A program made the translations under genes and the position numbers. A DNA stretch of 64,000 nt from Parietaria judaica (Eukaryota; Streptophyta; Magnoliopsida; Rosales; Urticaceae): assembly GCA_954871525.1 (NCBI GenBank), contig OX940865.1, forward strand, positions 7,998,001 to 8,062,000. Reading direction: 5' to 3'. Every line of letters begins with the position of its first letter. Positions within the stretch are counted from its first letter, which is position 1. The notes under the pieces are model-generated. The model was not told the DNA's origin, made no database searches, and saw only the letters and a program-made list of their open reading frames with translations. This document shows, in pieces, positions 1 through 10,974 of this stretch.

Positions 1-1287
1 ATTCATAGTAATAATTTTTAATATCAATGTATTAATTTGGCAAGAACTCGAGATTTTATTTTGTCCATAATCAACCCCTACAATGTGAGGGCCGTCCCTC
101 GAGGCACTGAGAGCCAAAGAATAATTTTGTATGAGAATAAAATAAGATAAAGAGATCAAAGATTTGCGGGGTTAGGAAATAAGGAAAGATAAATGGCGTT
201 TAGTTATGGTCTCAAGACCAGTTTTTGATTTTGGTTTCAAACAGTGTCATATTGGTATACTATTGGTCTCTATTTTCACATACTTGTCTAGCAGACTACT
301 GAAATTTTAATGAAAAAAAAAAACATGAATGGTGCCGATGCTCTTGGGATTTCGTTTATGAGTGCATGGGACCATAATGGAAAGAAATAAGCTACATCCC
401 ACTCGTTTAATAAGGCGATTTCCACGCCATTAACTTCTGTTTATTTAGCTTATTTTTTTATGCTTATTTGCGTTTTAGATTTTCGGTGATTGTTGCCTTA
501 TTTCGTTTTGATTCCTTTGAATGTGTTTTTAACCGTAGTTATCATGGGATGTTGAGCTATGTAATTCTTTAGTTGTTGTTAACAAAAAAAATCGAGCTTT
601 GCTCGGAAAGTCGAGATTCATTCTCGCGAAGACGGTTCTTCATTTTCATATCATCGTTTCTACATCAGAAAACAACTTAAAATTTTAATGAAGGTGTTTT
701 TTGTTTTTTAGTCTTTAACCTAATTGTACAAAATATAACTAACTTTATATATTATCATTTTATAATATTACACTATTTATAATAAGATATTATTATTATA
801 ATATTAACTCATAAATTGAATTATTTATATATATTATTATATATTACTATAACAAAATTTAATGTACTAACTTATTCATATTATTAAATACTAACTTGAT
901 TACGGATTTACAATGAAGTATACTCATGTAACTAATTTTTTGTTACTAATGTAAATATTTTTTATGCTTAATATTAATATATATTATTTACAAGTCAAAC
1001 GTACTTTCTTGTTATCAACATAAATTGTGTTTGAGTTAATTATTGAATTTATTTTATTTTAGTTCGACAACAAATTAAGAAAAGATTAATCAAACAGTGT
1101 TTCAAATATCAAATTCTCAAATTGATTTGCTAAACTGAACAGTCATTTTGATTTTTCAAACCAAATTACAAAGCTGATTTCCCAAATTAATTAACCAAAC
1201 ATTAATTTAAGCTTCTCGAAACATATTCATGTGTGAATATACTCTCATTGCTTTAACAATCAACCTGAGACATACATAAGGATAAAA
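1..1287. other. AT-rich intergenic DNA upstream of the Rab gene
   Basis: No coding region or RNA gene was recognised. The stretch is AT-rich with short A/T runs, and no inverted repeat or target duplication was found. The last few hundred bases form the distal promoter of the Rab gene. Confidence 0.6.
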
Positions 1288-1295
1288 TATAAATA
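1288..1295 (+). promoter_or_regulatory. Candidate TATA box of the Rab5-like gene
   Basis: TATAAATA lies 287 bp upstream of the Rab start codon. If used, it would give a 5' leader of roughly 250 bases. Three GTCAA (W-box core) motifs follow between about 1393 and 1430, so they would fall in the leader rather than upstream of it. The assignment is positional only. Confidence 0.4.
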
Positions 1296-1574
1296 GTTTG
1301 GTATTATCCAATATTTGACAACAAAATTGCTTAAAGAGACGAGGAAGCCGACAAAACAAGAAACAGGTGAAGTAAAAAGCAACCAACTAACAGTCAAACC
1401 TCAACAGTCAACGTTCATAACTGCCAGTCAACTCCCAAAAAATTCCAAACTGTGTATAGAATAGTTTTGAAGCTCTCAAATTTGTGATATCAAAGAGCTC
1501 ATAAAAACTTGATTTAAACTCTTCTTGACTAAGAAAAATCTTCTGTAAATAATTTTGTCCAAGGAAAATCATCA

Positions 1575-4363
1575 ATGGCAAGAACAGGAAACAAGAACAT
1601 CCAAGCCAAGCTGGTGGGTATGTCTTTCCCTTTTCTAAATATCATTTCTCAGAACATTCACACACACACACACACATATTTATATATATATTCATATAGG
1701 TTATGGTTATTTTTAGTATATATATTAAGATACAGGGCTTGAATAACTATTTTGTCTATAATCATTTATGTTTGTGTTATAATTTGTTGATCATTTGTAA
1801 TATTATCTCAATTTCAAGTTAGTTTTTAAAATAGATTAAACTAAGTTTGATCGATTGATTATTTGTATTATTATTAGATTAATTACCAATTTCAAAACTG
1901 TTCTGCACCTATAAACAAATAATATTTTATTTGTCTCATCTTTGTTGTCCAAATTAAACCTTCGAATTTTGGCAGGTCCTTCTCGGAGACATGGGAACCG
2001 GGAAAACAAGCTTGGCGCTGAGATTCATCAAGGGACAGTTCTACGAGTACCAGGTCCGGTTTCGTTTTCATTTTTCCCCTTCCTTTGATCCGCTCCGGTC
2101 TCGCTTTTTTTTCCTTTTTCTTTCAATTCCTTGATCAGCAAGAAATCTGCTGCGACTCTTTTAATTCAATCTATTTTCTTAGATCTTTGCTTCGGTTTTT
2201 GACTCTCAGGAATCGACGATTGGAGCAGCGTTCTTCACGCAGGTGTTGTCGCTGAACGAGGCGACAATAAAGTTTGACATTTGGGACACGGCGGGGCAGG
2301 AGCGCTACCACAGCTTGGCGCCAATGTACTACCGTGGCGCTGCTGCTGCGGTTGTCGTATACGACACCACAAGCATGGTAAGTCTCCGAGTTCTTAAACG
2401 TATAACAATCACGGAAATTTTAAGGAAGTTTAATGATGATAATAAGGGGCTATTACGAGAAAGGTGATTGCTTACGGGTTTTTTTTTTTTTCTTTAGATT
2501 TACGCAAGTTCACTTATCCTTGGATCTAAATTCGCTGTAAATTGATCAAATAATTGTAGATTTTCATGATCAAGATCTTTGAGAGGTTACACAAATGTTG
2601 TTTCATTTGAAATCAAAGTCTGACGGGTTTTTTCGGATTATATATTGGTGCCAGGAATCGTTTGTTCGAGCCAAAAAGTGGGTGTTAGAATTACAAAGAC
2701 AAGGTAACTGATTTATGATCACAAATCCAATTTATTAATTCTAGATTTAGGACTTTGTAAGACTATATTAAAAGAGAATATATATATATATATATATTTC
2801 TGAATTTCAGGTTAAAAAGTTAGGAGCTGATTGATTGTAACTAAACTTAGTTTTATTGCACAATCTAATTATTTTTATGCTATTTTATCAACAGGAAACC
2901 CAAATCTAATAATGTTTTTAGCTGGTAACAAGGCTGATTTAGCAGAGAAGAGAAAAGTTGAGGCTGAGGTATTGTATATTCTTGCATATATATTCACTCT
3001 AATTTCTTTTCTTTCTTTTTTTTTAAACCAATATTCACTCTAATTTCACTCACTCCTAGTATTCAACATTCCTATTTAAGACTAAATATATATTTTGTTA
3101 ATTCCGGCAAAAATATTAGACTTCGATGTACATTTAATTTTTAATACCGATGCTCGAACCATAACAGAGAAAATACCTTCTGTTATGAAAGTACATCAAA
3201 GCTAACCGAAGATATCATTAAATGTCACGTGACATGGTGATGTGTAATGACACGTTGCAGTGAGAGAAAGATTTTTTATTTTTTCCAATGTTTGGCTCAT
3301 GTGATGCTTCATTATATATATCTTCCGTTAGCTTGTTACACTTTTGTAATGGAATGTATTTTCAATCTCAAGGTTCCAGCATATATAAAAGTGTAACTTC
3401 CTCAAAATCAAGTATTTTCGCCGTAAATAATCCAGAAGTCAAAAGACTTTATTTATAATGTAGATTTCGTATATTTGCAGGAAGGGGAGCAATATGCTAA
3501 AGAGAATGGGCTGTTCTTCATTGAAACCTCGGCCAAAACAGCACAGAATGTGAATGAGCTGTTTTATGAAATTGGTAAGTTTTTATTTTTTTTGTTTGAA
3601 TTTTCCCAAGACTTTGTATATTAATTTTTTATCTTATAATAAATAGCCAATAAGAAAGAGTTCACATAATAGCACAAGAACCAAACCCAGTAAGCATTGT
3701 ATTCAATCTGAGACTGAGATACACATACAGACAACTCTCTCTTCAATGTATATTTTTGATATAAAATATAACGTTTAAAATTTTAAATCAACTTCTTTTC
3801 TTTTCTTATTTGTTATGGAATACGTAAATAATCAGTCAATAAGCCTCTTAATCAACACTAATTCGAATCTAAATTAAATTATTTTTGTTTGACATTACTC
3901 ATCGATGAATTTCTTTAAAATATGTTAAAGCATGTAATATATATTATATATATATATATATTTATAGATATTGCAATTAAAACTAGTCTTGTTAATTCGG
4001 TATAATCAGAATTTGGTTCCGAATATTCAACTATTTTGTCAATTTAAACTTCTAAATGGAATTTTTTTATTTCATAAAAAAAATAATGCGGCGAAGTTCG
4101 GATGGTCGTATCTCGATCAGATGGTTCAGATTAATTAGCCGTAATTAGAGAAAAATAAAGTTTAACTGTCTATAGGAAACCGGAATTAGAAGTTAGTAAC
4201 CGTGATTCTTGAATTTTTAGGAGTAATTGAAATGTTGATAAATATAAATAAATGTTTTGTAGCAAAGAGAGTTGCTAAGTCAACCCCTTCTCGTCAAAGT
4301 GGAATCAGACTTCATAGAGCTTCACGAGAAAGTGGAAGAAGATTCTTCTGTTGCTCTGTCTAA
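1575..4363 (+). CDS. Rab5-type small GTPase (RABF2/Rhn1-like), 7 exons, 200 aa
   Basis: Membrane-traffic GTPase of the plant Rab5 (RABF) group, expected on endosomes and prevacuolar compartments. Exons by eye: 1575-1613, 1976-2053, 2210-2377, 2655-2703, 2895-2968, 3481-3574, 4263-4363, all GT-AG, giving 200 aa and TAA. Visible motifs: P-loop GDMGTGKT (17-24), effector segment ESTIGAAFF (40-48), WDTAGQE (64-70, catalytic Gln69), NKAD (123-126), ETSAK (151-155). It ends in Cys197-Cys198-Ser-Val, a CCxx double-cysteine tail suited to geranylgeranylation. The N-terminus [13 protein letters not shown] and the GDMGTGKT loop resemble Rhn1-type members more than the GDVGAGKS of Arabidopsis RABF2. The extended N-terminus typical of ARA6/RABF1 is absent. 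All catalytic motifs are intact, so the gene should be functional. Exon 1 could also be read to end a few bases later; CTG|gtgggt keeps the family spacing KLVLLG. Confidence 0.94.
3222..3235. promoter_or_regulatory. 14-bp perfect palindrome with G-box core in Rab intron 5
   Basis: ATGTCACGTGACAT is a perfect 14-bp palindrome centred on CACGTG, inside the 512-bp intron between exons 5 and 6. A G-box can bind bZIP or bHLH factors. It may equally be the centre of a decayed mobile element, since the surrounding intron looks unlike the other introns. No function is shown by the sequence. Confidence 0.4.
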
Positions 4364-5904
4364 GGTATTTTCTTTTACTATTCTCAAATTCCATTTAACA
4401 ATTTATGTATGGAAAATGCCAATTTAAATTGCATATTCATCGTCCATACTACTGTATTAATTCCATAAGGTTTTGAGTTTTCGGGGTTTATCGACGGAAG
4501 ATTAGAATCTGGCGGTTATCTATAAAAAAAAATCTTTTAACAACTGCTGTTATTTTATAATTTGCCGACGGACAACCAAAAACCACTTCGCAAATTTTAT
4601 AAACCGATCAAACATATTATGCTTTATTATTGATATATCAATAAAGTTATTTTATACTATTTTTCGATATTATTTAGCATAATGAAAATAAAACTTGTAT
4701 GTACTTATATGATATATACGATTTGTCTTTGTACTTAAGTTGGCAAACAATATACCTATAAATCTTATAGGTAAAATCGTTCTAGATATTTTAATATATA
4801 TCTATAAAATATATGTCGGTATCGGGCCATCGGTATTTAAAACCTTAATCAATGGCGATATGAAATTTACCGAAAAACTCTCAAGACTTCTGTTTGGCCT
4901 GCCGGGTACTGAAAGAGCCTGTAAATGTTAATGCATATATCATTTTCATGCATAAGTGTGGGACCATTAAGCTTTGGTCCACAAATCATTATCAAGTTTA
5001 TATGGTTGAATATTCTATCTATTTTCACTATCACTTTCATATTTATAGGTCTAGTGTTGTTGAATGCCAATGCAAATGTCACTGATCAAGCATTGTATTG
5101 TCCCTTTTGTTATAGTGCCAATCCAACCATGATGAGTCTCAGATGAGGCAAGGGAACAAAAGAAACGACATGTCGTATGTGAATCTTATTGTTTTTATCA
5201 TTTTATGTACATTGTACTAACGCTTTGGCATTCAAGAAATAGTTGTGCAAATCAACGTCATAAAAATTTCATATCATAGCCAATAACAAATCGGAAGTTT
5301 CTATTAATATTATTTATTATTTATGCCAAATTAAATAATCCATCTTATCTAGTTCTTATCATATATTTTTTGTAATGTTTTTAAGGGTTTAGGGTAAGTA
5401 TGAAAGAAGTTGTTTGATACTATTATTGGATTCCCTCGTACCTGTTGTTTCAAGAATGATTTTCAATCTCTTATATACCGGTGTTTCGATAGTTATATTG
5501 AGTCCCATATATTGTGTTTTTGGAACCGATTGTTAGTCTCTAATTGAACTTATGTGACGGACTTTAATCTCCGATACGTTGCTTTAGATTAACTCTTAAT
5601 AACCGATACACTGTTTTCGAGACCAACATTACTCTCCAATAGGGTTCCTTCACGATCGATGTATAGATATATAGACTATAGTCCACGATGCAAGCATGCA
5701 AGACTAAATTTTAGTCTACATGCAATATGAGACTGAATACGGTTTGATAGAAATTATGATTCTGTATATAAATGCATAACGAGAAATTGTCATCCCCATT
5801 CAATCAAATTAGGATGCTTATGAAGTAGTGTCAAACCAACATACCCAACATAGCCTCACCTCTCCTTGAAAAGAGGTGATCTAAAGTGGTATAACGGACG
5901 TTGT
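4364..5904. other. Intergenic DNA downstream of the Rab gene
   Basis: Contains the Rab 3' untranslated region, whose end was not located, and AT-rich spacer. Short open frames at about 4740-5150 overlap on both strands, lack family motifs and look random. No RNA gene or bounded repeat was seen. Confidence 0.55.
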
Positions 5905-6125
5905 GGTCGAATGTCATGTGGTATGACAGACGTTGGACAAAATTAAGATGAGACATATTTCAGTTAACTTGACGGCACATGATATTTGACTAACGCCTGT
6001 AAAAATAAAAGTGGACGAAAATTTATGTCGCCTCAGTTCTGTCGACTTTGAATATTTTTCCGCTATTTTTTTACTTTGGATCCATGCCGCCTCTTTAATC
6101 AAAGATTAGGTACTTATGCCATTAA
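5905..6125 (-). mobile_element. Divergent remnant resembling the GGGATAATAGCGGCA Mutator-like MITE arm
   Basis: Read on the - strand from about 6125, the modules run in the same order as in the intact MITEs at 37459 and 60597: GGCATAAGTACC-like, GGCGGCAT, AATAGCGG, then TTTTCGTCCA and a GTTAGTCAAATAT-like segment. The terminal GGGATAAT and a 9-bp target duplication were not found, so it is a diverged or truncated copy. It was recognised by module order only. Confidence 0.4.
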
Positions 6126-7084
6126 TGTCTCTAAAAAGTATACCAAAAATAAGGAATTTGAAAAATTAATATAATAAAATATAAAACATATTAACCTTTA
6201 CTCTTTAACACTGTTTAAGTGTAAAAATCTGTATCTAACTTTTCCCGTAGAATGTTTTTCTTTGTGGTAAAACAACTTTTGCAACCAAACCCTAGTCCTT
6301 ACTCCTTCCTCCTTAACGTTCGGTCAACATCTAGTCAAATGGTGGTAAGTATAGAGATCGTGACATAAGCTGTATTTACATCAATCTATGAAGTCAAGGC
6401 CCACCAAAAGCTAAAAGAATCTTTAAAACATTACTAACAAAAAGGTCTTGTAAATATAGAAAGTACTTGCAATATAATTATCTTTCAACTCCTTTTGTCC
6501 AGCTTTATATGTTACTATTACCCTATTTAATTACTGTTTGTTAGCATAGGGTTCTCATTTTGGGTGACTCGTTCTCATAGAACCTGTAAATTCAATATAT
6601 ATAAAAAAATCACATACTTATACTATATAGTTGACTGGTGGCAATTTGGTAATACTGGGTTGATATTGAGACAGTACTACAGGCAGAGAAACTGAAGGTT
6701 CTTGTTGGAGAGGTCGTCCATATCAAAGTGGACAAACAAACTCTTTGTTTCGTCTTCTGTTTTGGCTTCGGCTCATTCATGTTTTCCTATTCAATCAAGG
6801 ACATACATTTTATTTATTTTCTCATATCACACATTTTGCTAATTACCACAGAGGTAAAGGGTACCTCACACACAAACAAGTGTCCGGACCGGTGATAGCG
6901 GGCTGTTAGCATCCCACACCCACCACTGGTGGTTGGGCTTCCCGTGCCGAAGGGTATGCGGGTTATTAGCCTCCACCCGAATATTTTCTAATCTTCTTTA
7001 AAATATGACGGGTGCTCGTTCCCAGACTAACGAGTGTGTTTTGCATGTCCAAGGGGACATTGTGCGTCATGTCGCGGCCTAATC
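6126..7084. other. Intergenic DNA
   Basis: AT-rich spacer. A slightly GC-richer block at about 6870-7030 carries GGGTTATTAGCC-like and CCACCACTGGTGG palindromic pieces. No gene was recognised and no terminal repeats could be paired. Confidence 0.5.
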
Positions 7085-7092
7085 CTAGAAAC

Positions 7093-7243
7093 TAGAGCTG
7101 GGGGCGGCGACGTCGCGACCCGTCGCGGCTTGGTCGCCGAAAATCGCGAAATGTGGCATCGCGATGCGTCGCGGCGTTTCCGGTCGCGATGGGTCGCGAC
7201 TTGGTCACGAGAGAGAGAGAGAGATACTGAGACGGAGAGAGGC

Positions 7244-7276
<33 letters not shown>

Positions 7277-7383
7277 CGCGAATCATCGCGACTTGGTCGT
7301 CGGAATCGCGACCCATCGCGACGGGGAGGAACGAGTCGCGACGCATCGCGATCAACCCCATCTCGTCGCCATTCCCAGCTCTA
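7093..7383. mobile_element. TCGCGA-rich hAT-like MITE, copy 1 (291 bp)
   Basis: The element starts TAGAGCTGGGGGCGGCGACG and ends CCCAGCTCTA, so the ends are inverted repeats. It is flanked by CTAGAAAC (7085-7092) and TTAGAAAC (7384-7391), an 8-bp target duplication with one change, as hAT transposases make. The interior is dense in TCGCGA and GTCGCGAC boxes on both sides of a GA microsatellite (about 7209-7275). It encodes no transposase; the open frames crossing it are by-products of the repeats. Copies with the same ends lie at 15728 and 27865. Confidence 0.85.
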
Positions 7384-7391
7384 TTAGAAAC

Positions 7392-8119
7392 ATCCGACTC
7401 TTGATGGTTTATGATTTTTATATTCGAATCTGTTTTTAAGATCCAACCGCCCATTCAATTATATTACAATATATACAAATTCGGATCCATAACTTCTTAA
7501 TCCGGATTACATGTAGATAATAGTTTATCTTTCTACAGTGACGGAACCACGAAAGGGGGTTCAATTGTTTTCTTGTTTTTTTTTTTTTTTGAAAGATTAT
7601 ACTAAAAAGATATAATTGAAAGATTATCTTATTTCATCCGGCCCCTGTCTTTCTGTTCGGGTTTTTTCTTTTTCTTTTTCTTTTTCTTTTTTTTCTATAA
7701 CGCGGTTAGCGAATCTAATTGAATAAGTATAAGTGGGTAGCGGTTATTATCCGGTTTTTTTATAAGGTTCAATTTAAGATTGGAGTTTTGAGGTTATGGG
7801 TTCATTCTTTAACCTCTTAATGTAAACCAGTCACCTGATATGCTATCTCACTCACAAATCACAATCCCAAAGCGTAAGCAAAAAATAGTTTTGTCCTCTT
7901 CTGCAAATGCAAACAAAGTACCATTACATGTCATCGAAGCTCGTAGCCCGTAGGCGTGGCTTGGATACATGAGCCTTTACTTAAAACACATGCACAAAAA
8001 GCGACCCCCAAATTAAATAAAGTTGCACTCTTTTACCCCAACCATTACTATATTCACAAAAGCACCCATCTCCCCGTAATCAACATGACCACAAAAAATC
8101 CTAACGATGGACCATACGA
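7392..8119. other. Intergenic DNA with pyrimidine tracts
   Basis: Contains T-rich and TTTTTC-repeated tracts at about 7570-7700 and spacer that probably includes the 3' untranslated region of the - strand gene starting at 8809. No gene was recognised. Confidence 0.5.
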
Positions 8120-8809
8120 TCACCATGAAGGAGACGTACGAGGAGAACCTGAGGACGACGAAGATCGCCCATTGTTGCTGTTCGACTCGCTCCCGGAAGT
8201 CGCCAGCGACCGAGCGTCTCTCAGAGAAACCGAGCACGCCTCCGCCGGCAGCTTCTTCATCGGCGTCAACGGCGGTGTACCCGGACTTGCTGTTTCCGAG
8301 CCTGAACTACCTGTTTCGAGCCTCGAAGGAGACGTGTCGGGGGTCTCGAACGGGGTCTCGGCATTCTCGAACACGGGATTGGAAATGTACACCAGCCGGT
8401 CAGCGCCGGGTTTCTCGGCGTGGCTGCAGTCGGAGGCCTCGTTTACCGCACTGTCTTCCGGAGCCAGCTCGGCCCGTTTCTTGTCTTCTTCGAGGGCGAT
8501 CGCCGGGAAGAGGAGGCTTCTGGGGGCCTGAATGACGCCGTGCGCGTAGAAGCTGCGGAGAGGAGTGGCGTAAGCGTCCGGCGATCCAGCTGAGACGGAG
8601 CGAGGCTGCACCGGGGCGGGGATGGCTTCTTCGAGGTCGGTTTCGGCGGCAGGGGATTCCTCGGAGGCTCGGGTGCGGCGGCGGCGGCGGCGGAGGAGCA
8701 GAGAGCAGTAGAGCTCGGCTAGGAGGACGAGGATGAGGCCCAAGACCATGGCGAGGCTGACCACCATGACGAGTGTGGCAGCCATTATCACCTTCGAAGT
8801 GCCCTTCAT
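8120..8809 (-). CDS. Plant single-pass membrane protein of unknown function, 229 aa
   Basis: A single uninterrupted frame of 230 codons, clearly GC-richer than its surroundings. Residues about 8-34 form one long hydrophobic segment (IMAATLVMVVSLAMVLGLIL onward), followed by LYCSLLLRRRRRR, a basic stop-transfer stretch that should leave the long C-terminal part in the cytosol. The remaining ~185 residues are polar, rich in Ser, Pro, Glu and Ala, and look disordered, ending in a Ser/Asn run and TSPSW. The LAELYCSLLLRRR arrangement recalls small plant-specific membrane proteins without assigned function, so no gene name is given. The start is chosen because it immediately precedes the membrane segment and follows a CT-rich leader (about 8813-8840). 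Overlapping antisense frames are shadows. Confidence 0.8.
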   Translation of the reverse strand: MKGTSKVIMAATLVMVVSLAMVLGLILVLLAELYCSLLLRRRRRRTRASEESPAAETDLEEAIPAPVQPRSVSAGSPDAYATPLRSFYAHGVIQAPRSLLFPAIALEEDKKRAELAPEDSAVNEASDCSHAEKPGADRLVYISNPVFENAETPFETPDTSPSRLETGSSGSETASPGTPPLTPMKKLPAEACSVSLRDARSLATSGSESNSNNGRSSSSSGSPRTSPSW

Positions 8810-8840
8810 CTCTCTCGGCTCGCTCTCTCACTCTCACTCT

Positions 8841-8862
8841 CAGGAATGGAATGGAATGGAAT
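8841..8862. repeat. GGAAT pentanucleotide microsatellite
   Basis: About four copies of GGAAT lie just upstream of the start codon at 8809 on the opposite strand, in the likely 5' leader of the membrane-protein gene. Confidence 0.8.
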
Positions 8863-8896
8863 CAATGGGTATTTGCAGGGTGAGAAAGTAGGAGGG

Positions 8897-8909
8897 TTTT
8901 GGCGGGAAA
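8897..8909 (-). promoter_or_regulatory. E2F-type site upstream of the membrane-protein gene
   Basis: TTTTGGCGGGAAA matches the E2F/DP consensus TTTSSCGS on both strands (TTTGGCGG forward, TTTCCCGCC reverse). It lies about 90 bp upstream of the ATG of the - strand gene at 8809, a proximal-promoter position. A cell-cycle link would be inference. Confidence 0.5.
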
Positions 8910-9209
8910 TAGCGTAGGTGTTGAGTTGTGCAGCAAAGAAAGCTGGTGATCTTGAAAGGACCGAAAAGGCCTGAGCCTTCTCTCAGCCTTTCTTGTCTTG
9001 CGAGCTGGCTTACACCCGAGGGCATTTTAGTCATTCGCTTAGTTGTGTCAAATGTCAATAAACCCGGCCCGAGTCGGACCACCCCGGCCAACAATACCAC
9101 GGCTCCGGCCGGGCTTGAACTGGGTTGTATCATTTATGGGCCTTCTTAGGGTCGGATTTGGGACAGATTTTTACGGGTCTTGTTTGAGCCGAGCTTTGAT
9201 GGGTCTGAG
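8910..9209. other. Upstream region of the membrane-protein gene
   Basis: Moderately GC-rich promoter and spacer DNA. Short frames on both strands have no recognisable domain. The stretch ends where the TAGGGGTGAAC terminus of the next repeat begins. Confidence 0.45.
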
Positions 9210-9780
9210 TAGGGGTGAACAAACGGGTATTCGGTACGGTTTTTTATAAATAATAGATCGAATGCTGCATTTCGGTATTTTAAAATGATAACCGAATACC
9301 CTATTTTTAAACATGAAATTGCATTTACTGTATAATCGGTATTCCGTGTTCGGTTGCGGTAATATCGGTTTCTTTACCCGCATTTACCGCTTTTAATATT
9401 CACATCTACATAAACTAACTACTATTAATACTAAATGATACTACACATAACAAACTACGTACTAAATATTAAATTACACAATAACACACTACTAATATTA
9501 CACAATGCACCGAGAGTAGTGAAGAAAACTCTTTTTTACTTGTTGGTATGTATAGTTAATAGAAAATAATAAAATATACTATTAGATTTAGTTAATGCAG
9601 TAAAATTGGGTAAACGGTTGCGATTTTCACATTGAAACCGAAAACCCTATTTTATCCTAATTTGGGTATTCGGTTTTTTCTCGGTATATTCGATTTTAAC
9701 CGCTTTGATAGCGGTTGCGATTTGATCGATATCGGTTTGATCGATTTTTGGTAAAAAAAAAAATCGGTTTGAGCCATATT
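9210..9780 (+). mobile_element. Putative hAT-like non-autonomous element, left end only
   Basis: TAGGGGTGAACAAACGGGTA at 9210 has the look of a plant hAT terminal repeat. It is followed by repeated TTCGGTA, CGGTTGCGG and ATCGGTTT motifs in both orientations, dense at 9210-9400 and again at 9600-9780. The expected matching end (GTTCACCCCTA) and an 8-bp duplication were not found, so the right border is approximate and the copy may be truncated. Confidence 0.45.
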
Positions 9781-10124
9781 ATGTGAGCCTACTACATATT
9801 CATATAGTATGTGATTAGGTCATCAATTAACATTATTAGAAATTAAATATTCATATATTTCAAAATATATAATATAGTATAATTTTATGAGTGCGCCAAG
9901 GAACAGGCAGGCCCAAGCCCGTAAAACTATAACCTAATTTGACCCTACAAATAAGGTTGGTCGTGGTTGAGTCCATAAAAAAAGCCCAGCCTGACTCATT
10001 TAGTATTAAGTGTTGATGTCAAACAGTGACTTAGCCAATCACGGTGTTTCGTTTTACAACTCTTTTTTTAGATTTTCATAATAGTTATAATTCTCCCTAG
10101 AGACAATTTTAGCGAAGCATATCC
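9781..10124. other. AT-rich spacer
   Basis: Nothing recognisable beyond A/T-rich sequence and a short stretch with GGCCCAAGCCCG-like words. Confidence 0.45.
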
Positions 10125-10283
10125 ATGAACACGAGACAATTAAAGCGTGGAAACCGCATCTTCAACTTTCGAAACATACCTTTATGTGTTAGGAACTATT
10201 TGCAAGAGTTTCGGGATGACCCATTGGTGGACAAGTGCAACGACGATTTTCCCGTGGCCGACGCCATAGCCCGAGAACAGCAG
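10125..10283 (+). other. Exon-like open frame, unrecognised (53 codons before a possible donor)
   Basis: An ATG-started frame of balanced composition encodes NIPLCVRNYLQEFRDD and VDKCNDDFPVADAIAREQQ, then reads CAG|GTTCAT, which could be a weak donor before pyrimidine-rich DNA. It is less AT-biased than its surroundings and resembles a real exon or gene fragment. No partner exon was found downstream before the oppositely oriented IST1 gene, so it may be a relic. Confidence 0.25.
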
Positions 10284-10974
10284 GTTCATCCTTTCTCTCT
10301 TCATTTACTCTTGTTTCCTTCCTTCCCCTCTTTTCTATAAGGCTGTGTTCTCTTCTTTTCGTGGTTTGTGGTGGCTCTCTTTAGTTTGTTATAATGTGTC
10401 CTCTTTTGTCGAGGATAATGAGCATTTATTTCTCTTCGAATGCCTTTCTTCATGTCCTCATTTACTTAGCGGATCATGATAAATAAGAACACATTCAACT
10501 TAAGCTCAATAAAATCATCTTAGAGTATAAAAGACCCCAGAATTTTCAACTATTCGAATATGAATCCATCCTCATCAAATTGTAAGCAGTTACTTTCAGG
10601 CTTTAACAATTATTGGCTTTGGCCGATTTGCTAGACCTATTGGTCCTTGTCAAGTACTCTACATAAAAAAGAATTTGGCATTTATACTGATTTATCAACC
10701 AAGTGGAACAAACAATACACTAAAACCCTCTCTTTTTCTTTTCTTTTCTTTTCTTTTCTTTTTTCTCTATTCGGATACGAAAGCACAACACACTTACAAA
10801 CCAATGCTCTAAAAAATGGTATTTTTTAAAGGTGGTACTAAAACATCTATTCATACGATGCATACATTACACACTGATACGTCGAACCACTCGTACGCGT
10901 AACTAAAACGGATTTTCATGCGCATTTGAGGAAGGTATCGACAGAGAATCCCAAAGAAATGAGATTCTCACGAT
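10284..10974. other. Spacer and likely 3' end of the IST1-like gene
   Basis: Includes a TTTTC-repeat pyrimidine tract at about 10735-10770 and the DNA just downstream of the IST1 stop codon on the - strand. No gene was recognised. Confidence 0.5.

Noticed and set aside
7034..7454. Three overlapping long open frames on both strands
   Set aside because: They are produced by the GA microsatellite and TCGCGA repeats of the MITE; no domain, and similar frames appear in the other MITE copies.
7956..8837. Overlapping + and - strand frames beside the membrane-protein gene
   Set aside because: The - strand 229-aa frame has a membrane segment and stop-transfer signal; the others are low-complexity shadows.
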